Source: an uncultured Rubrobacteraceae bacterium
Lineage (GTDB): Bacteria > Actinomycetota > Rubrobacteria > Rubrobacterales > Rubrobacteraceae
Length of the DNA stretch: 64,000 nt
Assembly: GCA_902806085.1 (NCBI GenBank)
Contig: CADCVH010000094.1
Span: 62,001 to 126,000 of the forward strand
Direction of reading: 5' to 3'
The translations under genes and the position numbers were made by a program. Shown in pieces: positions 1-8,000 of the stretch (positions within the stretch are counted from its first letter, which is position 1; the number at the start of each line of letters is the position of its first letter). The notes under the pieces were generated by a model. That model was not told where the DNA came from. It searched no databases and was given only the letters and a program-made list of their open reading frames with translations.

Positions 1-428
1 AGCGCCTCGGAGACGGCCAGGGCCTGGTAGGGCCCGCCCGTCGGGGTGATGTCGCCGAAGCCCAGGGTGGAGATGGCGGTCCCGCTGAAGTAGAAGGCCT
101 CCCCCAGGGACGGTTCCAGGCGTCCCACGGCCAGCGGGAAGTCCCCGTTCCTCATGCCGAAGAGGTGGATCAGGGCGTAGCCTAGCGAGACGAGGAAGAT
201 CCAGACCGTTATCGTGACCGGCATCATGAGCGGGGCGGCCATCGAGAGCCCGAGGGCGCGGTGCCCGCGCGGCAGCGGGCGGGTGACGATGCGCGAGACG
301 TCGAAGAGCCTGCGGTACAGACGGATGCTGAGGAACCCGAAGTCGTCGTAGTGGAGCACCGTGAAGAACGCGTCCAGGACCCCCGCGAAGATCAAGAACA
401 CGCCGGCCAGCCCGAGGAGCCAGTCCAT
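1..428 (-). CDS. Two-TM potassium channel family protein (C-terminus cut off by window edge)
   Basis: Partial gene: the ATG is at 428 and the frame runs off the left edge after about 142 codons. The first 20 residues form a hydrophobic helix, a second membrane segment lies near residues 65-90, and a pore loop follows with the selectivity-filter motif TLGFGDITPTG. This is the arrangement of the ion channel 2 (two-transmembrane K+ channel) family, in which the filter backbone coordinates K+ in the cytoplasmic membrane. The second pore helix and any regulatory domain lie outside the window. It is transcribed away from the ATP-grasp gene with 66 bp between them. The family call is firm; ion selectivity is inferred from the filter. 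Confidence 0.8.
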   Translation of the reverse strand, partial: MDWLLGLAGVFLIFAGVLDAFFTVLHYDDFGFLSIRLYRRLFDVSRIVTRPLPRGHRALGLSMAAPLMMPVTITVWIFLVSLGYALIHLFGMRNGDFPLAVGRLEPSLGEAFYFSGTAISTLGFGDITPTGGPYQALAVSEA

Positions 429-494
429 ACCCGGTTGAGGATAGCGGAACGAGGACGGCCGGACGCACGGCCCCGGTTACGCCTTCGGGCCCGG

Positions 495-1901
495 CTAGCC
501 CAGCACCCAGGTGTCCTTCGTCATGCCTCCGCTCGAGACGTTGACGAGCCTGCTACCGGGGGCGGCGACCCTGGTCATGGCGCCGGGTACGACCCAGACG
601 GTCTCTTCGTCCGGCGCCAGGGCGTGGATGCGGTAATCCGCGTAGGAGTCTCGCAGGGTGAACCCGTCGTCTTCCGTTTCGCAGAGGACGTGGGTCGAGA
701 AGTCTATCGGGTCCTGGGCGACGAACTCCACGGGGTTCTCTTCGACCCCGGCGCGGAACTCGCGGATGGCCTCCTCGGTCTCCTCGGGGGCGATGAGGAC
801 GCCCTTGCCGCCCCAGCCGCTGCGGCTCTTTACGACCAGCTCGTCGAAGTGGGCCAAGACGTAATCTCTGTCTTCCTCTATAGCGAGGGAGTAGGTGCGG
901 AGGTTCTGGAGGATGGGTTCTTCGCCGAGGTAGGTCCGGATCATCTCAGGGACGAACGGGTAGACGCCCTTGTCGTCGGCGATGCCCAAGTTCGGGGCGA
1001 AGATCGCCTCGACCTTGCCGGCGGCCTGGCTCTCTATCAGGCCTGGCAGGTCGTCGTAGATCCTGCCGTCCTCGATGCGCTCGTAGATCACGTCGATCCT
1101 GCGCCCGCTCTCTTTGTGGACGAGGAAGCCGCCCCGATCCAGCCCGACCTCGTGGCGTCCGGAGAGGATGGCCCCGTGCTCCCGGGCGAAAAGGTTGTGG
1201 TCGAGAAAGTACTGGTCCTCGTAACCGGTCGAGAGGACGGCGATGGTCGGATCTTCCTTCGGTGAGGCGGCCCGCAGCACCTCGCCGAAGCGCGCAATCA
1301 GGTCGTCGAGCGGCCTGACGCCGAGCGCGGCGTAAGATCCCGGCAGCACCTCGGACGTCCTCGCCCGCAGCAGGTGCATCGGCTCGATGCCGACGGGCAT
1401 CTTGGCGTTGTCCTCGATGATGCGGTACTCCCAGCCGCCGGCCGCCCCGGACTCGACGGCCACCACGTCGAAGCCCATCTGCCGGTTCGGCACGCCCCCG
1501 AACCGCGTCGGGATGGACCCGTCGTAGAGGGCGCTGCTCGAAAGGATCTCCCCAGGCACGACCTCGTCCTTGCCCCTCTCCAACCGCCGCAGCCACTCGT
1601 TGATGGCGAGCATCCGCTGCGTGAGCCCCCGCTCCAGCACCCCCCACCCCGCGGCGGGCACCAGGCGCGGCACGTAGTCCACAGGATAGGTCTTGTCCTC
1701 CCGGTCTGGGATGCCGAGCCCCCGCTGCACGCCGAGCATCCGCTCGTGGGCGAGGCCCACCCTGCGCCCCCACTCCCCGGCTCCGATCCGGCCCATCTCT
1801 TCGAGCACGGGCCCGTAGTGGGAGAAAGGCGCCCCGTCATCCCCGAATACCTCGTTGGGACCGGACAGTTGCCGCTGGAACCGGATAGGCGTTTTGGGCA
1901 T
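495..1901 (-). CDS. Circularly permuted ATP-grasp family protein
   Basis: A 468-residue protein. It has the features of the circularly permuted ATP-grasp (DUF404/407) family: a conserved N-terminal half with YPVDYVPR and an EDNAKMPVG motif, and a C-terminal nucleotide-binding part with VVKSRSGWGGKGV. Such proteins are thought to make amide or peptide bonds using ATP, and are often next to transglutaminase or alpha-E proteins; neither is present here, so the substrate is unknown. I start at the ATG at 1901, because the 38 upstream in-frame residues are translated from a TTTAGG-type repeat and have no protein-like character. Confidence 0.8.
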   Translation of the reverse strand: MPKTPIRFQRQLSGPNEVFGDDGAPFSHYGPVLEEMGRIGAGEWGRRVGLAHERMLGVQRGLGIPDREDKTYPVDYVPRLVPAAGWGVLERGLTQRMLAINEWLRRLERGKDEVVPGEILSSSALYDGSIPTRFGGVPNRQMGFDVVAVESGAAGGWEYRIIEDNAKMPVGIEPMHLLRARTSEVLPGSYAALGVRPLDDLIARFGEVLRAASPKEDPTIAVLSTGYEDQYFLDHNLFAREHGAILSGRHEVGLDRGGFLVHKESGRRIDVIYERIEDGRIYDDLPGLIESQAAGKVEAIFAPNLGIADDKGVYPFVPEMIRTYLGEEPILQNLRTYSLAIEEDRDYVLAHFDELVVKSRSGWGGKGVLIAPEETEEAIREFRAGVEENPVEFVAQDPIDFSTHVLCETEDDGFTLRDSYADYRIHALAPDEETVWVVPGAMTRVAAPGSRLVNVSSGGMTKDTWVLG

Positions 1902-1907
1902 TGGCAG

Positions 1908-2094
1908 ATTATAGACTTTAGGCTTTAGGTTTTGAGGTTCTAGGTTTTGAGGTAGCCTGACCGCTTTCTTCCGAACACGAACTCTCCCGCAAGATGGAAG
2001 CAAGTGTGAAGGCAACGTAGCCTCTACCGAATCCCGGATTCGTACCCATCAGAATACCTAGAGCCTTATACCTAAAGCCTCAAAGCCTCTACCC
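1908..2094. repeat. AT-rich degenerate TTTAGG-type inverted repeat element, copy 1
   Basis: This intergenic stretch has two arms of low-complexity sequence that stand out from the 67% GC background. The left arm (about 1908-1955) is a run of degenerate CTTTAGG, TTTTGAGG and TTCTAGG units. The right arm (about 2053-2094) carries the complementary form (CCTAGAG, CCTAAAGCC, CCTCAAAGCC). The arms face each other across about 100 bp of ordinary sequence. The right arm overlaps the last codons of the neighbouring membrane protein gene. A similar pair of arms surrounds the rex terminator at 21536-21712. Confidence 0.5.
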
Positions 2095-2490
2095 GAACAC
2101 GCCCACGAGGGCGCAGGGCAGGCCGAGCATGAAAGAGAGCGAGAAAGTTATGGCGAAAAACACGTTGTGCTCGGAGACGTAGGAGTAGAGGCGCCTGTAG
2201 TGGAGCATAAGGAGGGCCGAGGGGGCGGCGATGCCGGCCATGAGGACCGCCATCACGCGTACGGTGTTGAGCGTTCCTATACGCTCGCTCACCCTGGGGT
2301 TGAGCAGTAGGAGCCCGAACCAGTCCGCCGTGAGCATCAAGGAGATGCAGAAGACGGCCAGCAGCCCGAAGAACACCGGGCGCGGAAAGAGGGGACCCCG
2401 TACCGGCGCGTCAATCCCGCCGTCGTCCTCCTCGAAAAGCTTCCTGGGCGGCCCGCCGAAAGGCTTCGGCCCCTTCTGTGTGCGCTTCAT
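2089..2490 (-). CDS. Hypothetical three-helix membrane protein
   Basis: 133 residues. A charged, proline-rich cytoplasmic-type N-terminus (about 35 residues) is followed by three hydrophobic segments near residues 40-60, 78-97 and 112-130. I do not recognise the family. The start at 2490 is the first ATG in frame and begins with basic residues (MKRTQK). The upstream neighbour on the same strand is the SDR gene, 64 bp away, so co-transcription is possible. No catalytic motif is visible. Confidence 0.55.
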   Translation of the reverse strand: MKRTQKGPKPFGGPPRKLFEEDDGGIDAPVRGPLFPRPVFFGLLAVFCISLMLTADWFGLLLLNPRVSERIGTLNTVRVMAVLMAGIAAPSALLMLHYRRLYSYVSEHNVFFAITFSLSFMLGLPCALVGVFG

Positions 2491-2554
2491 GGTCCGGGTA
2501 ATGGTAACGCATGTTTATCGGGGGCGCCCCGCCGAATGCGGACGGGCTTCGTCC

Positions 2555-3397
2555 TCATCCTCGAACGAAGCCGCCCTCGGAGTGGAGGGTCTGGCCCGTG
2601 ATCCAGGCCGCCTCCTCGCCGGCCAAAAACGCCACGAGCCTCGCCGCGTCTTCGGGCTGCCCGATCCTGCCGGACGGGAACTTCGGCAGCAACTTCCTCT
2701 TCAGATCCTCGGCCATCCAGCCGGTGTCCGTGGGCCCGGGGTTTACGGCGTTGACCGTGATCCCCTTGTGACCCACGCCGGCCGCGAGCGACCTCGTAAA
2801 CGCCTCGATCGCCCCCTTGGTCATGCCGTAGGCCAGCTCCTCTTCCATCGGCCCGAGGGACTGCCCGGAGCTGAAGTTGACGATCCTGCCGCCCGCGCCC
2901 CCGGGATACCGTCGCGCGAAAAGTACCGATAGCAGCGCCATCGCCCGCACGTTGACGGCGTAGTGGGCGTCGAGGGTCCCGGCGTCGAGCCCTCGGTAGC
3001 CGTCGTGCGTCGAGTGGGCGGCGGCGTTCACCAGGATGGAGGGCGTTCCGAGCCTCTCCGTCGCCGCGTCCAGGAGCCCCTCCGCGGATTCCGGGAGGGA
3101 GAGATCCAGCTCGACGGCCTCGGCCCGGACCCCCGCGCCCTTTAGCTCCTCGACGAGCCTGCGGGGCTCGTCTTCGTCGGGGTCCCACGGCATCTCCCGG
3201 TCGTAGGCCTTCCAGTAGGAGAGCGCGACGTCCGCGCCGCGGGCGGCGAGCGCCCGGCAGACGGCCGATCCTATGCCACGCCGCCTCCCGACGCCGGTAA
3301 CGACGGCCACGCGCCCGCGCAGCTCCTCCGAACGGGTGAACGCTTCTGAAGCGGTCTGCGTGGGACGTGCTCGAGAGAGGTTTCGGGCTTGCGGCAC
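2555..3397 (-). CDS. SDR family oxidoreductase (3-oxoacyl-ACP reductase-like)
   Basis: 280 residues with a Rossmann fold of the short-chain dehydrogenase/reductase family. The cofactor-binding motif is a slightly divergent TGVGRRRGIGSAV near residue 33, the NAA motif reads VNAAAHS, and the active site has Ser and the Y-x3-K pair in AYGMTKGA. The C-terminal part (GPTDTGWM, ITGQTLHSEGGF) matches FabG-like members. I place the start at the GTG at 3397, preceded by AGGAG at good spacing; longer in-frame extensions are arginine- and proline-rich and look non-coding. The substrate cannot be read from the sequence. Confidence 0.85.
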   Translation of the reverse strand: MPQARNLSRARPTQTASEAFTRSEELRGRVAVVTGVGRRRGIGSAVCRALAARGADVALSYWKAYDREMPWDPDEDEPRRLVEELKGAGVRAEAVELDLSLPESAEGLLDAATERLGTPSILVNAAAHSTHDGYRGLDAGTLDAHYAVNVRAMALLSVLFARRYPGGAGGRIVNFSSGQSLGPMEEELAYGMTKGAIEAFTRSLAAGVGHKGITVNAVNPGPTDTGWMAEDLKRKLLPKFPSGRIGQPEDAARLVAFLAGEEAAWITGQTLHSEGGFVRG

Positions 3398-3530
3398 GGT
3401 CTGCTCCTCGTGGTTGCGCCCGCGTGGCGGGCAGGGATGCGGCCCGCGGGCGCGGACCCTCCAGCTATCTGAGAACCTATGCCAGCGTCTCGCCCATGCC
3501 CGAAAAATATCACGGTCGGGGGCGGTTCGC

Positions 3531-3562
3531 GACCCGCCCCTACGTTCGGTACCGGGCGGGTC
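3531..3562 (-). terminator. Hairpin downstream of PhzF gene
   Basis: A perfect 9-bp stem (GACCCGCCC at 3531-3539 against GGGCGGGTC at 3554-3562) with a 14-nt loop lies 56 bp past the phzF-like stop codon. No strong T-run follows immediately, so it is a candidate terminator or processing hairpin only. Confidence 0.4.
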
Positions 3563-3617
3563 GGCCGGATGCTCCTCGGCGCACCCTGCGGTCCTGCCTG
3601 CGGCCCCGCGCAGGGCT

Positions 3618-4484
3618 TCACACAAGCTCGCCGCGCGCCACCATCTGGACCTTGCCGCCGACGGAGACGCCGATCCCGTCTTCACCTCTTTCGGCTTGCA
3701 GGTGCAGGAGGGAGGGGCGTTGGATCTCGTACCCCTGTTCGACCCTCACCTCCACGGAGTCCGTTCCGAGGTAGCGGTGCTCTACGAGGTATCCGGCGAG
3801 GCATCCGGCGGCGCTGCCGGTGGCGGGGTCCTCGGGGACGCCGTCGCCCTCGGCGAACATGCGGGCGGCCAGGTCGTTCCCTTTTTCGTGCGGCTCGGGA
3901 CAGAAGGCGTAGACGTTCTCGCCCTCCGTGTGCCGGACCAGATCAAAGTACCGTTCGCGGTCCACCCGGCAACGCTTCAGGGCGTCGAGGCTCTTGAGCG
4001 GGACCACTATGGCGGGAAGGCCCGTCGAGACCTCCTGGACCGGGTAACGGTCGTCGAGGTCGTCCCTTTCGAGGCCGAGGACCCGGGCCAGGCGGGCGGG
4101 GTCGAGCCTCCGGCCGAAAGTCGGGGGGAGTTGGCGCATCCGGAGGACGTCGCCGAAGGTCACGGGGATCTTCCCGGCCCCGAGGTTGAGAACGATGCGC
4201 CCGGCGGGTTCGGCGAGGATCTCGTTCCGGATGACGTACGCGGTCCCGAGGGTCGGGTGGCCGGCGAATGGTATCTCCCTCCCGGGCGTAAAGATCCGGA
4301 CGTCGTAGCCGCCGTCGCGCTCCTCTTCCGAAAGGATGAAGGTGGTCTCCGAGTAGTTCATCTCCCGCGTTATCTTCTGGAGGATTTCGTCAGACAGTCC
4401 GGCGCCGCCGCGGACGACGGCGAGGGGGTTCCCGGCGTACTTCTCCTCGGCAAAAACATCGACGATGGTGAAGGTGGGGTTCAT
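3618..4484 (-). CDS. PhzF family isomerase/epimerase
   Basis: 288 residues matching the PhzF phenazine-biosynthesis-like family in length and motifs. The N-terminus has YAGNPLAVV, then NYSETTFI with the catalytic-type glutamate, then FTPGREIPFAGHPTLGTAY; the second half contains the glycine-rich DPATGSAAGCLAGYL loop. Family members have two related diaminopimelate-epimerase-like domains and isomerise small metabolites. No phenazine genes are nearby, so this is probably a general metabolic member. The gene starts 9 bp after the M55 peptidase stop, so the two are probably one transcript. Confidence 0.88.
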   Translation of the reverse strand: MNPTFTIVDVFAEEKYAGNPLAVVRGGAGLSDEILQKITREMNYSETTFILSEEERDGGYDVRIFTPGREIPFAGHPTLGTAYVIRNEILAEPAGRIVLNLGAGKIPVTFGDVLRMRQLPPTFGRRLDPARLARVLGLERDDLDDRYPVQEVSTGLPAIVVPLKSLDALKRCRVDRERYFDLVRHTEGENVYAFCPEPHEKGNDLAARMFAEGDGVPEDPATGSAAGCLAGYLVEHRYLGTDSVEVRVEQGYEIQRPSLLHLQAERGEDGIGVSVGGKVQMVARGELV

Positions 4485-4493
4485 GCGCCGCTC

Positions 4494-5333
4494 CTATCCG
4501 TAGTCCGGGTCGCTCGTCGCCATGCGCATGACCCCGATGAACATCTTGAAGGCCGTCCCATAGTCCTCGTGGGCCCACGAGACGCGCCTATCGTCCACCC
4601 GCTCCAGTTGAGGGAAGAACACGACGCCCGCGGCCGTGCTCGCGGTGGCGAACTCGACGGCGAAGGTGTAAGGCGGCCCCGGCGCGTAGGGGACGAGGTT
4701 CCCGGAGCCGCGTGCGGCATCCTCCGCCGCCCCACGGATTCGTCCCAGCGCGGCCCTCTGCGGCAGGCACCGGGCCGTGTAGCGGTCGACGGCGGTCTTT
4801 ACCTGCGCGGTCCGTACGCCGGCGTAGAGGGACCGCGCCTCCTCGCACGTCGGATCGTCGCCGGTGACGAGGCCGACAGGAATCCCGGAGAGGCCCGCTA
4901 GTGTCGCGTTCATGCGGGCCTCGCTGCAAGGCTCGCCGTTCAGTTGGACGTCCGTGACGACGGAGGGGCTGTTGAAGGTGTGGCTCAGGACGCCCTCGGC
5001 GCCGGCCCGGGCGTGGTAGCCGACAAAGCAGGCGACGTCCGAGCCTTCGAAGCCTTGCATCATCGAGAGGGGTTTCCTGGAGCCGACGATGAGCTCCGCG
5101 CGGTCGTCCAGGTCTTCGAGGAGGATGTTTCGCATACCGTCGTGGGCCTCGTTCAGGAGGAACTCCGTCGCGCCGCCTCGCGACGCGCCCTCGATGGCGG
5201 CGTTGACGTCGGCGGTCAGGAAGCGGCGGAATCTTTCGTACTGGGATCGGCCCGGGATCACGTCCTGCGGGTGCGTCACGCCGGTAACGCCCTCCATGTC
5301 CGCCGAGATAAAGACCCTCAACGTGCCCCCCAT
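4494..5333 (-). CDS. M55 family metallopeptidase (D-aminopeptidase DppA-like)
   Basis: 279 residues. The N-terminus has the family signature ISADMEGVTGV, whose Asp and Glu bind zinc in DppA. Further conserved pieces are NEAHDGMRN, the central GYHARAG, SHTF and the LVTGDD segment. DppA-type enzymes form ring-shaped decamers and remove N-terminal D-amino acids such as D-Ala. It is the first gene of a probable two-gene unit with the PhzF gene. It diverges from the small cysteine-rich gene at 5377, with 43 bp between the starts. Confidence 0.85.
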   Translation of the reverse strand: MGGTLRVFISADMEGVTGVTHPQDVIPGRSQYERFRRFLTADVNAAIEGASRGGATEFLLNEAHDGMRNILLEDLDDRAELIVGSRKPLSMMQGFEGSDVACFVGYHARAGAEGVLSHTFNSPSVVTDVQLNGEPCSEARMNATLAGLSGIPVGLVTGDDPTCEEARSLYAGVRTAQVKTAVDRYTARCLPQRAALGRIRGAAEDAARGSGNLVPYAPGPPYTFAVEFATASTAAGVVFFPQLERVDDRRVSWAHEDYGTAFKMFIGVMRMATSDPDYG

Positions 5334-5340
5334 CCGCGTA

Positions 5341-5370
5341 TGTGATCCAGGTCAAAAACCAGTGTACAAT
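5341..5370 (+). promoter_or_regulatory. Promoter with CRP/FNR-like site for the 82-aa gene
   Basis: TACAAT at 5365-5370 ends 6 bp before the ATG at 5377, so the predicted transcript begins at or next to the start codon (leaderless). The -35 zone has no TTGACA; instead TGTGA-N6-TCAAA occupies 5341-5356, nearly the CRP-family half-site pattern TGTGA-N6-TCACA. Regulator identity is not shown by the sequence. Confidence 0.45.
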
Positions 5371-5376
5371 CTATGC

Positions 5377-5625
5377 ATGACCGTGTTTCGCTACGGGCGG
5401 GAGCACTTCGAAGAGGGCGAGTACGTGCGCCGCACGGACGCCGCCCCCGGCGACAACCTCGACCCCGTGGTACGCATCGTCGAAGACCTGGGAACCGTCG
5501 AAATCCCCTGCGGCAAAGCTGACTGCCGCAGCAACTGCCTCGAATACACCGTCCGCTCCTCCCGCGCAACCGACGCCTACGCCCTCGCGGACTGCAAACT
5601 CTCGCCCCTGGTAAGCATCATTTAG
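5377..5625 (+). CDS. Small cysteine-containing hypothetical protein
   Basis: 82 residues, starting with MTVFRYGREHFEEG. The middle carries three cysteines in the spacing C-x4-C-x3-C (IPCGKADCRSNC), and a fourth cysteine comes later in LADC. This could bind a metal or form disulfides, but I recognise no family. There is no Shine-Dalgarno sequence; a TACAAT box placed 6 bp before the ATG suggests a leaderless mRNA. An ATG 4 bp upstream is in another frame. Confidence 0.6.
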   Translation: MTVFRYGREHFEEGEYVRRTDAAPGDNLDPVVRIVEDLGTVEIPCGKADCRSNCLEYTVRSSRATDAYALADCKLSPLVSII

Positions 5626-5655
5626 TCGCCCAACAGTCTGCCTTCGGCGGTTTGT

Positions 5656-5688
5656 CAGCACGCGCCGGCTTCGCCTACGCTCTCAGCC
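5656..5688 (+). repeat. Post-stop dispersed repeat, copy A
   Basis: Contains AGCAC..CCGGCTTCGCCT.CGCT.TC, closely matching the segment just after the GntR stop at 37021-37056. It lies 30 bp downstream of the 82-aa gene on the same strand. See copies at 5790, 17862 and 37021. Confidence 0.45.
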
Positions 5689-5789
5689 TTCCGCCGTGCA
5701 AGGCCCCGCCGGGCAGCGCAAAGCGCGGGTCGGCTCGGGTGCCGGGGGGGCTTACGTGTGCGGACTACTGGCTGAAAGTTCCCGAAAGG

Positions 5790-5823
5790 GACGCGTGCCG
5801 AAAGCCACGAAGCAGCGTGCTAC
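5790..5823 (-). repeat. Post-stop dispersed repeat, copy B
   Basis: Read on the minus strand it begins right at the stop codon of the 183-aa membrane protein and contains TAGCACGC..GCTTCG..GCTTTCGGCACG. It shares the GCTTCG-then-CTTTCGGCACG core with the copy at 17862-17899. Confidence 0.45.
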
Positions 5824-6375
5824 CTAGTAATCGTACTGGTCGTAGGTTCTCTGCTGAGGCTGACGTCCTGCCTCGTAGATGCGCTGGAGGGTGCCGCCTA
5901 TCAGGGGCGAGAGGAAGAGGCCGGCGAGGCCGGCGGGCAGGAGGTCGCGGGCGATGGTCCAGGCTATGAGGAGGCCGACGCCGGGGGCGGAGTGGACGGA
6001 GTTGCGTATGAGCTTCAGCGGGTCCAGGACGCCGCCGGGGGGGAGGATGCCGTAGGCGTAGACGAGCAGGGTGAGAATGCCTGAGATGGTGCCGGTAAGG
6101 AGCGCGAGGGCGAGGCTCAGGACGAGGCGGGAGGCGGATCGTCCGTCCCCGCCGGCGCCGCGGCGAAGCAGCAGGGCGCCGCCGAAGATGGGGGCTGCTA
6201 TGAGGCCGGAGATGAGGCCGACGCCCATGTACACGAGGGCGAGGGTGGTCAGGTCGCCCTCGCTGCTCTGGCCGCCCTGCATGATCAGGAGCACGAAGGG
6301 CTCAGGGAAGAGCGACTTCACGAACATGAAGCCGAACCCGTAGGCGAGCCCTATACCCAGCAGACGCAGGAGCAT
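5824..6375 (-). CDS. Hypothetical multi-pass membrane protein
   Basis: 183 residues with four to five hydrophobic segments (about residues 5-32, 44-72, 83-110, 130-150 and 150-165) and a polar C-terminal tail rich in Gln and Tyr (QPQQRTYDQYDY). I do not recognise the family and see no catalytic motif. It stands alone between the 82-aa gene and the aldehyde dehydrogenase. Its stop codon overlaps the start of a dispersed repeat. Confidence 0.6.
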   Translation of the reverse strand: MLLRLLGIGLAYGFGFMFVKSLFPEPFVLLIMQGGQSSEGDLTTLALVYMGVGLISGLIAAPIFGGALLLRRGAGGDGRSASRLVLSLALALLTGTISGILTLLVYAYGILPPGGVLDPLKLIRNSVHSAPGVGLLIAWTIARDLLPAGLAGLFLSPLIGGTLQRIYEAGRQPQQRTYDQYDY

Positions 6376-6482
6376 TATGGCCGCCTCGGGGCGCTTCGCG
6401 GGCTGTTATGGATCGTTTTCATCTCGCAGAGAATCTACCGCCGTTTGTCAGAAATTCAGCAAGAGGTTTCACCGGGCCTCGC

Positions 6483-7883
6483 CTACTCGGCCGCCGCCGT
6501 GCCCGCGCCCACCTCGCTCCCGTCCACCCAGACCGTCTTCGGGTTCATGAACTCGTGGATGCCGAAGTGGGAGAGCTCGCGGCCGTAGCCCGAGTTCTTG
6601 GCGCCGCCGAAGGGGATCTCAGGAGTCGACTCGGTCATGCGGTTTATGTAGGTCATGCCGGCCTCTATCTCGTCGACGAAGCGATCCTGCTCGGCGGGAT
6701 CGTTCGTCCAGGCGGAGGAGCTCAGGCCAAAGTCCGAGTCGTTGGCGAGGGTTATGGCCTCGTCGATGTCCCGCACCCGGAAGAGCGAGGCGACGGGGCC
6801 GAAGATCTCCTCGTGGTAAGCCGGCGAGTCTTTCGGGATGTCCGTAAGTACGGTCGGCGGGTAGAAGTTGCCGGGCCCATCCGGAAGCTCCCCGCCGGTA
6901 AGTACCTTCGCGCCGGCCTCGACGCTCTTTTTCACCTGGCCCGAGACGTCTTCGAGGATCTGGGGCGTTGCGAGGGGGCCCATGTCCGTGCCCTCGTCCA
7001 TCGGGTCGCCGACGTTGAGCGCGGCCATGCCCTCGACGTAGCGGCGCTCGAACTCGTCGGCTATCTCCTCGTGGACGATGATCCTCTTGGCGTTGATGCA
7101 CGACTGGCCGTTGTTGAGGGTGCGCGACGTCACGGCGGTGCTTATGGCCTTCTCCAGGTCCGCGCTCGGCATAACGATGAACGGGTCGCTGCCGCCGAGC
7201 TCGAGCACGGTCTTCTTTATATTCCCCCCGGCCTCGCTCGCCACCTGCCTTCCCGCCGGCTCGCTGCCGGTGAGCGTCGCCGCCCGCACGCGCGGGTCGT
7301 CGATAACGGCCTGGACCTGGGAAGAGGAGATCAAGAGCGTCTGGAAAGCCCCCTCCGGGAAACCGGCCCTGTGGATGATGTCCTCTATCGCGAGCGCGCA
7401 CTGCGGCACGTTGGAGGCGTGCTTGAGCAGCCCCACGTTCCCGGCCATGAGCGCGGGCGCGGCGAACCGGAACACCTGCCAGAACGGGAAGTTCCACGGC
7501 ATCACGGCCAGCACCGGCCCTATGGGCTGGTAACGGACGAACGTACGCGCGCCCTCCATCTCTATCCTCTCGTCGGCGAGCATCGCTTCGGCGTTCTCCG
7601 CGTAGTAGCGGCAACCGCGGGCGCACTTGTTGGCCTCGCCGATGGCGGAGGCGAGGGTCTTGCCCATCTCAAGCGTCATGATGCGGCCGAGCTCCTCGGC
7701 CTCTTCCTCCAGGATCTCGGCCGCCCGGGTGAGCCACCGGGACCTCTCCTCGAAAGAGGTCTTCCTGTACTCGCGGAAGGTCTCGGCCGCGAGTTGGATC
7801 TTCTGGTCGATCTCCCCCTCGCCCAGGGCGTCGAAGGTCTTGATCTCCTCCCCCGTCGCCGGGTTTACCGTAGATATAGCCAC
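6483..7883 (-). CDS. NAD(P)-dependent succinate-semialdehyde dehydrogenase
   Basis: 466 residues of the aldehyde dehydrogenase superfamily, closest in pattern to the shorter GabD1-type succinate-semialdehyde dehydrogenases (no long N-terminal extension). Visible landmarks are the MPWNFPFWQ cofactor segment, LTGSEPAGR, the general-base region LELGGSDPF, the catalytic cysteine in NNGQSCINAKR, and EEIFGPVA. It would oxidise succinate semialdehyde to succinate as the last step of GABA breakdown. I start at the GTG at 7883 with GGGAGA upstream; the longer frame extends into the queG promoter region. No GABA transaminase lies next to it. Confidence 0.85.
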   Translation of the reverse strand: MAISTVNPATGEEIKTFDALGEGEIDQKIQLAAETFREYRKTSFEERSRWLTRAAEILEEEAEELGRIMTLEMGKTLASAIGEANKCARGCRYYAENAEAMLADERIEMEGARTFVRYQPIGPVLAVMPWNFPFWQVFRFAAPALMAGNVGLLKHASNVPQCALAIEDIIHRAGFPEGAFQTLLISSSQVQAVIDDPRVRAATLTGSEPAGRQVASEAGGNIKKTVLELGGSDPFIVMPSADLEKAISTAVTSRTLNNGQSCINAKRIIVHEEIADEFERRYVEGMAALNVGDPMDEGTDMGPLATPQILEDVSGQVKKSVEAGAKVLTGGELPDGPGNFYPPTVLTDIPKDSPAYHEEIFGPVASLFRVRDIDEAITLANDSDFGLSSSAWTNDPAEQDRFVDEIEAGMTYINRMTESTPEIPFGGAKNSGYGRELSHFGIHEFMNPKTVWVDGSEVGAGTAAAE

Positions 7884-7983
7884 AATCGTCTCCCAGTCAC
7901 GTCGCCGATACCCTTTAGGAAGTATATATACCCACTCGAACCGCGCTCCCCACAACGCCGCCCCCGGTTCACGGGCCTACGGT

Positions 7984-7989
7984 TACAAT
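7984..7989 (+). promoter_or_regulatory. Putative -10 box for queG
   Basis: TACAAT ends 11 bp before the queG ATG. The predicted transcript would have about 5 untranslated bases. No clear -35 element is visible, so confidence is modest. Confidence 0.35.
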
Positions 7990-8000
7990 TCGAAGGCATC

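Noticed and set aside
6408-8000. N-terminal extension of queG frame
   Set aside because: The region is antisense to the succinate-semialdehyde dehydrogenase gene; QueG homology begins at the ATG at 8001 with a TACAAT box before it.
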